NCBI RefSeq assembly: GCF_013394595.1
Contig: NZ_CP053348.1
Span: 3,506,501-3,570,500, forward strand
Reading direction: 5' to 3'
Length of the DNA: 64,000 nt
Origin: Winogradskyella forsetii
GTDB lineage: Bacteria > Bacteroidota > Bacteroidia > Flavobacteriales > Flavobacteriaceae
A model generated the notes under the pieces. The model saw only the letters and a program-made list of their open reading frames with translations. It was not told the origin of the DNA and made no database searches. The translations under genes were made by a program, and so were the position numbers. Below, piece by piece: positions 36,631-46,085 of the stretch; within the stretch, counting starts at the first letter, position 1, and each line of letters opens with the position of its first letter.

Positions 36631-37635
36631 CTATTTAACAAATCCATTTTCTCTTGCATGCGAAATGGCTTGCTTGCTACTTTCCACAAGCAAAATTGGC
36701 GTTGTTTTGTAGTTATCCACAATGCCTTTCACACGCAACATCCGCTTTTTATGTTTTACGCTTCGTAAATAAATGGCCAAGATTCGATTGGGAAATTCCT
36801 CTGCAATTTCAATGTAGATATCAGGATCGTGTTCGCCACTATCACCGATAAGAATAAATGGCAATTCTGGATAAGTTTTTAAAAGATTTAGAATCTCTTT
36901 TTGCTTTTGAGGTTTTTCATCTTGTGGTTTCTTTTTTAAAAAATTACTCAAACTCCGTAATAAAATAGGCCCTTTTGGAAAATTATTTTGCTTTAAAAAA
37001 AGCTCTAGATAGCGATATAAATTCCAGGGGCTATGACTGACATAAAAAATAGGATTAGCGTTTTTTCCAGAAGCTCCTCTGTGCAATTTGTGATAAAAAT
37101 CTGCAGCACCTTCTAAAGGACTTCTATTTTTAGCATGTTTGAATATGGAATTATAAATGACTTTCCATTTTAATGTAGATACGACACCTGTATGTAAAAT
37201 AGTATCGTCAATATCACTCGCCACGCCAAATTTTGCTTTTGTAGAAGGGATTAATATTTCGCCAGGAAAACGGTTTTCATTCTGAATAGTTCGTTTAATT
37301 TTCACATCGCTATAAGACAATTCAAATGGCAACCAACCTTCATCGTTTGTTAGTGCCTCTAAGCTTTCTAGATTTGCCTCCACTTTGTAATAGCCATTAT
37401 GATCGGTAGTTCCCTTTAATATAGTATTGTTCGGAAGCTTAATATTGATACCCACATGTTTTATTTCGTCCGTTTCAAAACGTTTCCAAGTATTTATAGC
37501 CAAATGCCAAATTTTTTGGGCTTCCAAATCAATAGATTCATCTTCTAACGCTCTTCCGCGTGCATAAAAATGGGAATCTGTGCCATAACCTTGAAAAGCA
37601 ATGATTTGTAAGGGGTCTTTTTTGAATATAGACAT
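36631..37635 (-). CDS. App1-family phosphatidate phosphatase-like protein (DUF2183)
   Basis: 334 residues, no signal peptide. The HAD-like catalytic motif SDIDDTILHTG is at residues 140-150 with the DxDxT pattern of phosphatidate phosphatases. Further motifs are YVSHSPWNLYRYLE and the acidic GDSGEHDPDIY. Yeast App1 dephosphorylates phosphatidate; the bacterial substrate has not been shown. The stop lies 6 bp from that of ppk1. Confidence 0.85.
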   Translation of the reverse strand: MSIFKKDPLQIIAFQGYGTDSHFYARGRALEDESIDLEAQKIWHLAINTWKRFETDEIKHVGINIKLPNNTILKGTTDHNGYYKVEANLESLEALTNDEGWLPFELSYSDVKIKRTIQNENRFPGEILIPSTKAKFGVASDIDDTILHTGVVSTLKWKVIYNSIFKHAKNRSPLEGAADFYHKLHRGASGKNANPIFYVSHSPWNLYRYLELFLKQNNFPKGPILLRSLSNFLKKKPQDEKPQKQKEILNLLKTYPELPFILIGDSGEHDPDIYIEIAEEFPNRILAIYLRSVKHKKRMLRVKGIVDNYKTTPILLVESSKQAISHARENGFVK

Positions 37636-37839
37636 TAATATTTTTTCGTGAAAGATAATAAGATACTTTAAAACTTAGATAAACATTATTCTAAAATAGA
37701 TTTTATTCATATATAGAATATACCGTACTACTTTTAATTTGTTTAATGTTTTTATGAAAAGGTTTAACAAAATATTAATTAATAATTATTGGTAAATCAA
37801 TAATTTTAAGGGAATTATTAACTCAAAAAAAAAGAAAAG

Positions 37840-40209
37840 ATGAAAAAAAACGACTTATTAACTATTTTGACGCTTTTTTTAACGTCATTATTTAGTACGG
37901 CACAAACCGCCAGAGTGCAGGTTATTCATAACTCTGCAGACCTTTCCGCACAAACTGTTGATGTCTACTTGAATGACATGATGTTACTTGATGACTTTAT
38001 GTTCAGAACAGCCTCTCCTTTTATTGATGCGCCTGCAGGAGCACAATTGAGCATTGAGGTAGCTCCAGGAGACAGTACATCATCGGCAGATGCGATCTAT
38101 GAGATTACACCGACACTTACAGAAAACGAAACCTATATCCTTGTCGCTGACGGAAACGTAAGCGCCTCAGGATATACCAACCCGTCGAGTTTCAGTATAG
38201 AAGTATATGCTTCAGGACGCGAAACGGCAAACAATGCAGGGACTACAGATGTTCTAGTACATCATGGTGCTTCTGATGCACCAACTGTAGATGTCAATGA
38301 AGTCACAGGACCTGCAGTATTGGTCAATGACATTTCTTTTCCGCAATTTAGCCCGTATTTAGAATTACCAACTGCAGATTATACGATTAATGTATCTACT
38401 GCAGACGGAGCGACAGTTGTTGAAGAATACATTGCACCACTTAGCACACTTGGCTTGGACGATTTAGCGATTACTGTTCTTGCAAGTGGGTTTTTGGATC
38501 CCTCCATGAACAGTAACGGTCCTGCATTTGGGCTTTGGGCCGCACTGCCAACGGGTGGGCCTTTGGTGGAACTGCCTACAACGCCAGATACCGCCAGAGT
38601 ACAAGTGATCCACAACTCGGCGGATCTAGCTGCACAGACTGTCGATGTTTATTTGAACGATATGATGTTACTCGATGACTTTATGTTCAGAACGGCCTCT
38701 CCTTTTATTGATGCGCCTGCAGGAGTACCATTGAGCATTGAGGTAGCTCCAGGAGACAGTGCATCATCGGCAGATGCGATCTATGAGATTACACCGACAC
38801 TTACAGAAAACGAAACCTATATCCTTGTCGCTGACGGAAACGTGAGCGCCTCAGGATACACCAACCCGTCGAGTTTCAGTATAGAAGTATATGCTTCAGG
38901 ACGCGAAACGGCGAACAATACAGGGACTACAGATGTATTAGTACATCATGGCGCTTCTGATGCACCAACTGTAGATGTCAACGAAGTCACAGGACCTGCA
39001 GTATTGGTCAATGACATTTCTTTTCCGCAATTTAGCCCGTATTTAGAATTACCAACTGCAGATTATACGATTAATGTATCTACTGCAGACGGAGCGACAG
39101 TTGTTGAAGAATACATTGCGCCACTTAGCACACTTGGCTTGGACGATTTAGCGATTACTGTTCTTGCAAGTGGGTTCTTGGATCCCTCTATGAACAGTAA
39201 CGGTCCTGCATTTGGGCTTTGGGCCGCACTGCCATCGGGTGGGCCTTTGGTGGAACTGCCTACAACGCCAGATACCGCCAGAGTACAAGTGATCCACAAC
39301 TCGGCGGATCTAGCTGCACAGACTGTCGATGTTTATTTGAACGATATGATGTTACTCGATGACTTTATGTTCAGAACGGCCTCTCCTTTTATTGATGCGC
39401 CTGCAGGAGTACCATTGAGCATTGAGGTAGCTCCAGGAGACAGTGCATCTTCCGCAGATGCGATCTATGAGATTACACCGACACTTACAGAAAACGAAAC
39501 CTATATCCTTGTCGCTGACGGAAACGTAAGTGCCTCAGGATATACTAACCCGTCGAGTTTCAGTATAGAAGTATATGCTTCAGGACGCGAAACGGCGAAC
39601 AATGCAGGGACTACAGATGTATTAGTACATCATGGCGCTTCTGATGCACCAACTGTAGATGTCAACGAAGTCACAGGACCTGCAGTATTGGTCAATGACA
39701 TTTCCTTCCCCCAATTTAGCCCGTATTTAGAATTACCAACTGCAGATTATACGATTAATGTATCTACTGCAGACGGAGCGACAGTTGTTGAAGAATACAT
39801 TGCGCCACTTAGCACACTTGGCTTGGACGATTTAGCGATTACTGTTCTTGCAAGTGGGTTTTTGGATCCCTCCATGAACAGTAACGGTCCTGCATTTGGG
39901 CTTTGGGCCGCACTGACAACGGGTGGGCCTTTGGTGGAACTGCCTACAACATCTTTAAGCGTAAATGAATTTGATAGCGACTATTTTAAAATATTCCCAA
40001 ATCCAGCGTCGAGTATAATAAATATATCAATGAATGAAAATTTAATTACAAATTTAAATCTATATGATTTATCAGGTCGATTAGTAATTAATACCACTTT
40101 AGAAAATACTGATAATGCAATAGATGTATCACAATTACGCAGTGGTATCTATGTGTTAGAATTTATAAATGAAAAAGGAAAAGCGACCACTAAATTTAGC
40201 GTAAATTAA
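37840..40209 (+). CDS. T9SS-exported DUF4397 protein with three 228-residue repeats
   Basis: 789 residues: signal peptide (to STAQ), three almost identical 228-residue units, and a C-terminal T9SS type A sorting domain (FKIFPNPASSIINI to the end). Each unit has two DUF4397-like beta-sandwich halves, one starting TARVQVIHNSADL and one TDVLVHHGASDAPTVDV, joined to the next through a PTTPD linker. The type IX system would export it to the surface or medium. Role probably adhesive or structural, by inference. The DNA repeats are nearly identical, implying recent amplification. Confidence 0.9.
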   Translation: MKKNDLLTILTLFLTSLFSTAQTARVQVIHNSADLSAQTVDVYLNDMMLLDDFMFRTASPFIDAPAGAQLSIEVAPGDSTSSADAIYEITPTLTENETYILVADGNVSASGYTNPSSFSIEVYASGRETANNAGTTDVLVHHGASDAPTVDVNEVTGPAVLVNDISFPQFSPYLELPTADYTINVSTADGATVVEEYIAPLSTLGLDDLAITVLASGFLDPSMNSNGPAFGLWAALPTGGPLVELPTTPDTARVQVIHNSADLAAQTVDVYLNDMMLLDDFMFRTASPFIDAPAGVPLSIEVAPGDSASSADAIYEITPTLTENETYILVADGNVSASGYTNPSSFSIEVYASGRETANNTGTTDVLVHHGASDAPTVDVNEVTGPAVLVNDISFPQFSPYLELPTADYTINVSTADGATVVEEYIAPLSTLGLDDLAITVLASGFLDPSMNSNGPAFGLWAALPSGGPLVELPTTPDTARVQVIHNSADLAAQTVDVYLNDMMLLDDFMFRTASPFIDAPAGVPLSIEVAPGDSASSADAIYEITPTLTENETYILVADGNVSASGYTNPSSFSIEVYASGRETANNAGTTDVLVHHGASDAPTVDVNEVTGPAVLVNDISFPQFSPYLELPTADYTINVSTADGATVVEEYIAPLSTLGLDDLAITVLASGFLDPSMNSNGPAFGLWAALTTGGPLVELPTTSLSVNEFDSDYFKIFPNPASSIINISMNENLITNLNLYDLSGRLVINTTLENTDNAIDVSQLRSGIYVLEFINEKGKATTKFSVN
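37906..39957 (+). repeat. Three tandem 684-bp repeats inside the DUF4397 gene
   Basis: Units start at 37906, 38590 and 39274, exactly 684 bp apart. Units 2 and 3 differ at very few bases; unit 1 diverges mostly in its first ~100 bp and at silent sites. The reading frame is kept. Confidence 0.95.
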
Positions 40210-40230
40210 ACCATTGGTAGGTTCTATTTT

Positions 40231-40261
40231 AAAGAGGCTTTCGGCTTAGAAAGCCTCTTTT
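40231..40261. terminator. Bidirectional terminator
   Basis: A 12-bp stem AAAGAGGCTTTC (40231-40242) / GAAAGCCTCTTT (40249-40260) with loop GGCTTA, between convergent genes. Confidence 0.85.
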
Positions 40262-40305
40262 CATTTAGAATTACTGCAAAAAAATTACTAGTGTAGCGTT
40301 CTATT

Positions 40306-41574
40306 TTAGAAATACCATGTTTCTGGCCAAAGCCACATAATCAATAGACCAGAAACGATTATGATTCCAAATGAAATTACGATCCATTTTATAAGCTGTT
40401 TGGCTCCTAATACAATAGCCATAACACCTTTGAACAGCATATTGGATAAACCAGCCAATAAAATTAATTTCCAACCAAAAGTCGCTTTTAACGATCCTTC
40501 CTTTATTAATTGAGATAAAGATAAGGTAATAGCATCAACATCTGTTAATCCGCTCACGATGGCTACGATATAAAGGGCATTATTCCCAAATTTTTCTTTG
40601 GTAAATGCGACAGCCAGTAATATGATTCCATATAATAATCCAAAAATCAAGGCGCTTTTGAACTGTGCAGGATTTTTAGGCTCTGGCATTTCCTCAACCG
40701 CTGACTCATCTTTATTTATGAGATAAAATAACCCCACACAAGTGATAGCCATAATTACAATTACAGCACCAATGGGTACTGCAATAATATTTAACTGATT
40801 TGGAATCACAATACCAACTTCAAACAACACCCTAATAAAAGATACTGCCGAAGCCGTGGTAATCACAAAAACCGCTAATTTACTAATGCTAGCTGCATCA
40901 GCTGTTTTACGCGCATAACTTACAGTAGTGGCCGTACTACTTATTAAACCGCCTAAAATCCCATTGGAAATAACACCTACCTTTTTTCCGAATAATTTAT
41001 AGATAAAATAACCAAAAACACTAATTCCCACAATTAAGGTAATCATGAGCCAAATATTTCTTGGATTGATGACGTCGTACGGTCCAAAATTTTCGTCCGG
41101 TAAAATGGGCAAAACCACCAAGGCGATTCCTGCTAAAGTCATTATCGCTGATAAATCCTTAGGTTTTAATTTTTCTATAAAGTCATGAAGATGCTCCTTG
41201 ATATGCAATAAAATAGCAATAGACGCTCCAATAATGACCGCAATTATCTGACTGCCCTCAACCAAATAAGCACCAACAGCAAACATCAATAAAGCGGCAA
41301 CTTCCGTGGTTTGGCCAACATCTGCTTCATTCTTGTTTTTATTCTTAATCATATTGGCTATTATTAAGAATGCAGCAATGGAAAGTCCTAAAACAGGAAG
41401 AATAAAAGGATTGTCATAAGCTCTAGACAAAAAACCAGCCATTACACCCAAAACCGTAATGAGCGTAAAGGTTCTTACACCAGCCATATCACTTTTGGGC
41501 GTCTCACGTTGCAAGCCAACTAACAAACCCAATCCAAAAGCGATACCTAAAGTGGATAAATCGTGGTAATTCAT
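40306..41574 (-). CDS. MgtC/SapB-type membrane protein (DUF4010)
   Basis: 422 residues from the ATG at 41574, chosen because the MgtC-like N-terminus (IAFGLGLLVGLQRE) follows directly; an in-frame ATG at 41610 would add 12 residues. There are about 12 hydrophobic segments. The second half has the DUF4010 pattern (VISNGILGGLISSTATTVSYA, VSGLTDVDAITLSLSQL). Proposed roles of the family are in divalent cation or osmotic homeostasis, without clear proof. Monocistronic. Confidence 0.82.
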   Translation of the reverse strand: MNYHDLSTLGIAFGLGLLVGLQRETPKSDMAGVRTFTLITVLGVMAGFLSRAYDNPFILPVLGLSIAAFLIIANMIKNKNKNEADVGQTTEVAALLMFAVGAYLVEGSQIIAVIIGASIAILLHIKEHLHDFIEKLKPKDLSAIMTLAGIALVVLPILPDENFGPYDVINPRNIWLMITLIVGISVFGYFIYKLFGKKVGVISNGILGGLISSTATTVSYARKTADAASISKLAVFVITTASAVSFIRVLFEVGIVIPNQLNIIAVPIGAVIVIMAITCVGLFYLINKDESAVEEMPEPKNPAQFKSALIFGLLYGIILLAVAFTKEKFGNNALYIVAIVSGLTDVDAITLSLSQLIKEGSLKATFGWKLILLAGLSNMLFKGVMAIVLGAKQLIKWIVISFGIIIVSGLLIMWLWPETWYF

Positions 41575-42023
41575 AGGAAATAAATATAAAGAAAAGTTCA
41601 AAACACGCATATCTTAAAAGCATAAAAAGTGAACTCATTTTGTTTTAGTACATGATAAAGATGATAGGTATGGTAAATGTTCAAATTCCCGAAGGGAAAG
41701 GAATTCGTGTTCATAATTTCGTTTCGGATGTATTGATTGGGGATTTATGATAAAGTACTTCGTTTTAACCTCTATAAATTTTACCACAAATACACGAATT
41801 CACTAGTTTATATTAAAACAAAAATGACAATCTATGTCACAAATGAAAACAGACCTATGGTCTGTTCCAATATTCTATAGACTGAAAGTCTATTACAAAT
41901 TAAGATCCTTGTATTCGTGGTAAAAAATTTATTTGCTTTTGTTTTTGACATGTAATTTATCATTTTGTTTAAATTTTATTTCAAGACCTTTAATCCGCTG
42001 ATAATTATAATTAATTTCGCAAC
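41575..42023. other. Intergenic region with inverted-repeat element
   Basis: 449 bp between divergent genes. No coding frame is convincing. The main content is a 155-bp segment bounded by inverted repeats (41776-41930) and a small REP-like TTCCCGAAGGGAA near 41690. Confidence 0.65.
41776..41930. repeat. Non-coding element with imperfect inverted termini
   Basis: The left end (AAATTTTACCACAAATACAC) and the complement of the right end (AAATTTTTTACCACGAATAC) agree except for a 2-bp gap and one mismatch in their first ~20 nt. Inside are two short hairpins, AGACC-TAT-GGTCT-like and TAGACT-GA-AGTCTA. No coding sequence and no transposase. A MITE-like or REP-like element is possible. Confidence 0.5.
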
Positions 42024-43577
42024 ATGATAAAAAGCTTTCAGATCCGTATCAATCTTCAACAAGAAAGACAACCAGATGGTTTGCTGAAAAAAGCGGCTCA
42101 GGATTTGGGTGTGAAAACTTCTGAAATTTCTGGAATAAAAGTTTTAAGAAAATCAATTGATGCACGTAAGCGAACTATAATGTTCAATTATAAAGTTGAA
42201 GTTTATATCAATGAACCCATACCTGAAACTTCAGAGTATCATTTTGATTATAAAGATGTGTCCAACGGAAAGCCGATTCATATCATAGGATTTGGACCCG
42301 CTGGAATGTATGCAGCTTTACGTTGCATTGAATTAGGTTTTAAACCGATTGTTTTAGAACGCGGTAAAAATGTAAAAGACCGACGACGAGATTTAAAAGC
42401 GATCAATCAAGACCATTTTGTAAACGAAGATTCCAACTATTGTTTTGGAGAAGGAGGTGCTGGAACGTATTCTGATGGTAAGCTCTACACCCGAAGTTTA
42501 AAACGAGGCGATGTTCGCAGAATTTTTGAGAATTTAGTATTCCATGGCGCCACAGACCAGATTTTAGTCGATGCACATCCGCATATTGGCACTAATAAAT
42601 TACCAAAAGTCGTTCAGAATATTAGGGAAACCATTTTGAAATATGGCGGTGAAGTTCATTTTGAAACGCGTGTTACAGATTTTACGATTAAGAATGATAA
42701 AATTGTTGCCATTCAGCTTCAAGATGAAAATGAACTCGATGTTGAAAAAGTAATTTTGGCCACAGGGCATTCTGCAAGAGATGTATTCTATTTATTGAAT
42801 GCTAAAAAGATTAAGCTCGAAGCCAAGTCTTTTGCGATGGGAGTTCGTATAGAACATCCCCAAGACATTATCGATGGAATACAATACCATTGTGAGGGCG
42901 AACCACGAGACGAATTATTACCAGCAGCTTCCTATAGTTTAGTTGAACAAATCAATAACAGAGGCGTGTATTCCTTTTGTATGTGTCCTGGCGGGTTTAT
43001 AGTGCCTGCGGCAACCGCAAATGGAGAAGTTGTTGTAAATGGCATGTCGCCATTCAAACGAAATAATAAATTCGCCAATTCTGGAATTGTTACTGAAATC
43101 AATGCCGAAAAAGATTTATATAAATACGAACATTTTGGGGCCTTAAAAGCGCTAGAATATCAAAAAGACTTAGAACGCTTAGCGTTTACCTCTGGTGGAA
43201 GACGTCAATCTGCACCAGCCCAACGGTTAACAGATTTTGTTGAAGGTAAGTTGTCGTCAAGTTTAAATGACACCTCATACCAACCAGGTTTAAATTCAGC
43301 CCCTTTACATTCCTTATTACCTAAAATAATTGGAGCACCATTACGAAAAGGGTTTAAAGCTTTTGGCGAAAAAATGAAAGGGTATTATACCGAAGAAGCT
43401 AATATCATAGGCGTAGAATCTCGAACATCTTCTCCCGTAAATATTCCAAGAACAGAAACTTTAGAGCATCCTGAAATCACTAACTTATTTCCTTGTGGTG
43501 AAGGTGGTGGTTATGCCGGTGGCATTGTTTCTGCGGCTATGGATGGAGAGCGTTGTGCTGAGGCAGCTTGTTATTAG
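42024..43577 (+). CDS. NAD(P)/FAD-dependent oxidoreductase (COG2509 type)
   Basis: 517 residues, cytoplasmic. The dinucleotide-binding motif HIIGFGPAGMYAALR is at about residues 89-103, after an ~80-residue N-terminal domain typical of this family. Further hallmarks: NYCFGEGGAGTYSDGKLYTR, a second nucleotide-contact segment VILATGHSARD, and the C-terminal FPCGEGGGYAGGIVSAAMDG. Widespread and conserved, but the substrate is unknown. Transcribed alone. Confidence 0.85.
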   Translation: MIKSFQIRINLQQERQPDGLLKKAAQDLGVKTSEISGIKVLRKSIDARKRTIMFNYKVEVYINEPIPETSEYHFDYKDVSNGKPIHIIGFGPAGMYAALRCIELGFKPIVLERGKNVKDRRRDLKAINQDHFVNEDSNYCFGEGGAGTYSDGKLYTRSLKRGDVRRIFENLVFHGATDQILVDAHPHIGTNKLPKVVQNIRETILKYGGEVHFETRVTDFTIKNDKIVAIQLQDENELDVEKVILATGHSARDVFYLLNAKKIKLEAKSFAMGVRIEHPQDIIDGIQYHCEGEPRDELLPAASYSLVEQINNRGVYSFCMCPGGFIVPAATANGEVVVNGMSPFKRNNKFANSGIVTEINAEKDLYKYEHFGALKALEYQKDLERLAFTSGGRRQSAPAQRLTDFVEGKLSSSLNDTSYQPGLNSAPLHSLLPKIIGAPLRKGFKAFGEKMKGYYTEEANIIGVESRTSSPVNIPRTETLEHPEITNLFPCGEGGGYAGGIVSAAMDGERCAEAACY

Positions 43578-43587
43578 CGTTTTCAGT

Positions 43588-43624
43588 TCCCTTTTGTCCT
43601 TCGGACATTTCCCTAAGGGGAAAA
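43588..43624. repeat. Double palindrome between genes
   Basis: TGTCC-TTC-GGACA is followed by TTTCCCT-AA-GGGGAAA. Similar CCCT/AGGG palindromes occur at 11227, 12566 and 54300. Confidence 0.5.
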
Positions 43625-43682
43625 GTAAGCAGTTGGCATTACAGAGTGTAAAGTAAGTAGTGCTAAAAAATGGAATAAAAAT

Positions 43683-44240
43683 ATGACCGAAAAAGAAAAA
43701 ATGATTGCTGGCGAGTTATATTTAGCTTCAGATCCGCAATTATTAAAAGAGCGACAAGAAGCGCAACTTTTGTTTCAGAAATTTAATTCATTATCTGAAT
43801 TAGATAAAGATAAACGCAACAAAATCATAAAAAATCTTATCGGTAAACTTGGGGAAGGTTTTAACATTGAGCCTCCTTTTTTCTGCGATTATGGTTATAA
43901 TATCATCATAGGTAAAAATTGTTATATCAATTACGGTTGTTGCATTTTAGATGGTACATTAGTAACTATTGGCAACAATTGTATGTTTGGGCCCAATGTT
44001 CAAATTTATACGGCCACACATCCTTTGGACTATAAATCAAGGAATAGCGGAAAAGAGTTTTCAAAACCTATTTCAATTGGAAATAACGTTTGGATTGGTG
44101 GCAATGCAACGCTATGTCCTGGGGTAACACTAGGCAACAATGTTGTGGTTGGTGCTGGAGCAGTAGTTACAAAAGACTTTCCTGATGATGTTTTAATTGC
44201 TGGAAATCCTGCTAAAATCATCAAAACGATAAATAATTAA
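43683..44240 (+). CDS. maa: Maltose/galactoside O-acetyltransferase-type protein
   Basis: 185 residues. N-terminal helical maltose-acetyltransferase segment (MTEKEKMIAGELYLASDPQL), then left-handed beta-helix hexapeptide repeats (IIIGKNC, VTIGNNC, ISIGNNVWIGG, GVTLGNNVVVGAGAVVTKD). Catalytic His113 is in TATHPLD. It acetylates a sugar hydroxyl from acetyl-CoA; the sugar cannot be told from sequence. Followed by fabD, which has its own promoter. Confidence 0.85.
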   Translation: MTEKEKMIAGELYLASDPQLLKERQEAQLLFQKFNSLSELDKDKRNKIIKNLIGKLGEGFNIEPPFFCDYGYNIIIGKNCYINYGCCILDGTLVTIGNNCMFGPNVQIYTATHPLDYKSRNSGKEFSKPISIGNNVWIGGNATLCPGVTLGNNVVVGAGAVVTKDFPDDVLIAGNPAKIIKTINN

Positions 44241-44244
44241 TTCT

Positions 44245-44252
44245 TACTTTTG
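44245..44252 (+). promoter_or_regulatory. -7 box for fabD
   Basis: TACTTTTG matches TAnnTTTG, 21 bp before the fabD ATG. Confidence 0.55.
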
Positions 44253-44273
44253 CACTTTAAATTTAAACCATAA

Positions 44274-45167
44274 ATGAACGCATATATATTTCCAGGTCAA
44301 GGTGCTCAATTCTCAGGAATGGGATTGAACCTTTACGAAAATTCAGCTTTAGCACAAGAGTTATTTGAAAAAGCCAACGACATTTTGGGCTTTCCTATAA
44401 CAGATATTATGTTTGAAGGTACTGCTGAAGATTTAAAAGAAACGAAGGTGACACAACCCGCTATCTTTTTACATTCGGTAATTTTGGCAAAAACCCTTGG
44501 AGATTCATTCAAACCAGATATGGTTGCAGGACATTCCCTTGGGGAATTCTCTGCTTTAGTAGCCGCTGGTGCCTTAACTTTTGAGGATGGTCTTAAATTA
44601 GTATCGCAACGTGCTCAAGCTATGCAAAAGGCTTGCGAACTGCAACCGAGTACTATGGCTGCAGTTTTAGGCTTAGCTGACGACATTGTTGAGAAAGTAT
44701 GCAGTACAACTGAAGGTGTTGTGGTCGCAGCAAATTATAACTGTCCTGGACAATTAGTAATTTCAGGGGAAGTTGAGGCTATTAATAAAGCTTGTGAATC
44801 TTTAAAAGATGCTGGTGCCAGACGTGCGTTGGTATTACCTGTTGGAGGTGCGTTTCACTCACCATTAATGGAACCTGCTCGCGAAGAATTAGCGGCTGCT
44901 ATTGAAAACACAACCTTTAGTAAACCAAACTGTCCGATATACCAGAACGTTACAGCTTCTGCAATAACCGATGAAAATGAAATTAAAGCCAATTTAATTT
45001 CACAACTTACTGCTCCTGTACGCTGGACACAATCCGTGCAACAAATGGTTGCTGACGGTGCATCTCATTTTACGGAAGTTGGACCTGGAAATGTTTTACA
45101 AGGTTTAGTAAAGAAAATACATAGAGACGCAGAAACAGCTTCAGCCACTTTTGAAACTAATGCCTAA
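44274..45167 (+). CDS. fabD: Malonyl-CoA:ACP transacylase
   Basis: 297 residues. It loads malonyl groups onto acyl carrier protein for fatty acid synthesis. Motifs: FPGQGAQFSGMG, the nucleophile Ser88 in AGHSLGEFSAL, the catalytic His195 in GGAFHSPLM, and the C-terminal VGPGNVLQGL. Complete. lspA starts 12 bp downstream and probably shares the transcript. Confidence 0.95.
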   Translation: MNAYIFPGQGAQFSGMGLNLYENSALAQELFEKANDILGFPITDIMFEGTAEDLKETKVTQPAIFLHSVILAKTLGDSFKPDMVAGHSLGEFSALVAAGALTFEDGLKLVSQRAQAMQKACELQPSTMAAVLGLADDIVEKVCSTTEGVVVAANYNCPGQLVISGEVEAINKACESLKDAGARRALVLPVGGAFHSPLMEPAREELAAAIENTTFSKPNCPIYQNVTASAITDENEIKANLISQLTAPVRWTQSVQQMVADGASHFTEVGPGNVLQGLVKKIHRDAETASATFETNA

Positions 45168-45179
45168 ATCTTACCTGAT

Positions 45180-45689
45180 TTGAACAGAAATCTATTTATT
45201 ACGCTACTCATTACATTTAACATTGCTATTGATCAAATTTCAAAAGTAATCGTTAGATCCACTATGGTTAAAGGTGGAAAAGGACAAATTAATGTTATAA
45301 AAGATTATTTCCAGTTAATCTGGGTGGAGAACAAAGGTGCATTCTTGGGTATGGGAAGTGATATGAATCCGACGTTGAGATTAATCTTTTTGTTGATATT
45401 ACCAACCATTGTTTTAGGCTATGTGATTTATTACATCATAAAAACCAAAGAATTAGATCGGTTAAGTCTCGTCGCCTTTTGCTGCATTGTCGGAGGAGGC
45501 GTGGCCAATGTGTTTGACCGTATTGTTTTTGGGCAAGTCACTGATTTCTTTTTTATCGACTTAGGAGGCGTATTTAGAACAGGCATTTTTAATGTTGCCG
45601 ACCTTTCGGTAACCATGGGAATGGTAATGCTATTGTTTAGCGGTTTTGCACAGAGAAATAAAGGTAAAATATTACATCAATCTAAATAA
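45180..45689 (+). CDS. lspA: Lipoprotein signal peptidase
   Basis: 169 residues, inner membrane, four spans. It cleaves the signal peptide of lipidated prolipoproteins, of which this window encodes several. The catalytic aspartates are in the two conserved blocks ANVFDRIVFG and FNVADLSVT. The start is a TTG: the conserved N-terminus (FNIAIDQISKVIV) requires it and no ATG lies between it and the fabD stop. Confidence 0.93.
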   Translation: MNRNLFITLLITFNIAIDQISKVIVRSTMVKGGKGQINVIKDYFQLIWVENKGAFLGMGSDMNPTLRLIFLLILPTIVLGYVIYYIIKTKELDRLSLVAFCCIVGGGVANVFDRIVFGQVTDFFFIDLGGVFRTGIFNVADLSVTMGMVMLLFSGFAQRNKGKILHQSK

Positions 45690-45704
45690 TTCAGCTTTAG
45701 AATT

Positions 45705-45896
45705 TTACCTTGCCAACTGGCACTCTTCACAATCTTTAACTTCACCGTAATAGGTTTCTCTGTATTTGTGAAGTGTTTTATAAGGAATACTTAAGAATTG
45801 CTTTTTAATATAGGTGACATTGGTTTGCAATGCACCCATTTTTTTAGTAAAACGCCCTTCAGTTTTAGTCTCTCTTTTAATACTAATCAATTTCAT
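45705..45896 (-). CDS. Small conserved-looking basic protein
   Basis: 63 residues from the ATG at 45896; a TTG three codons earlier is an alternative start. Strongly basic, with a C-terminal CxxC in KDCEECQLA and no signal peptide. I do not recognise a family. Convergent with lspA. A real gene is suggested by its regular composition and by lying in otherwise empty space. Confidence 0.5.
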   Translation of the reverse strand: MKLISIKRETKTEGRFTKKMGALQTNVTYIKKQFLSIPYKTLHKYRETYYGEVKDCEECQLAR

Positions 45897-46085
45897 AATC
45901 TTCAATTATCATTCCATACAAAAAAACAAAGAATGCTGACCAAACGCAAAAAATACGCGTTAAAACCTAGTTAACTCCTTTTGGTATTATCATATTGAAA
46001 ACCAAAACTTAAAATTTTTAACATATTCTCAACGTATTCTTAAAATAGCTAAATATTCTATAATTGAAATTTCACTAAAAATTGA

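Noticed and set aside
38379..39299. Two nearly identical 78-codon minus-strand frames
   Set aside because: They are the complements of the same part of successive 684-bp repeats; their similarity follows from the repeat and not from coding function.
37906..39957. CRISPR-like array
   Set aside because: The repeats are 684 bp, directly adjacent, and keep a reading frame; there are no short spaced repeats.
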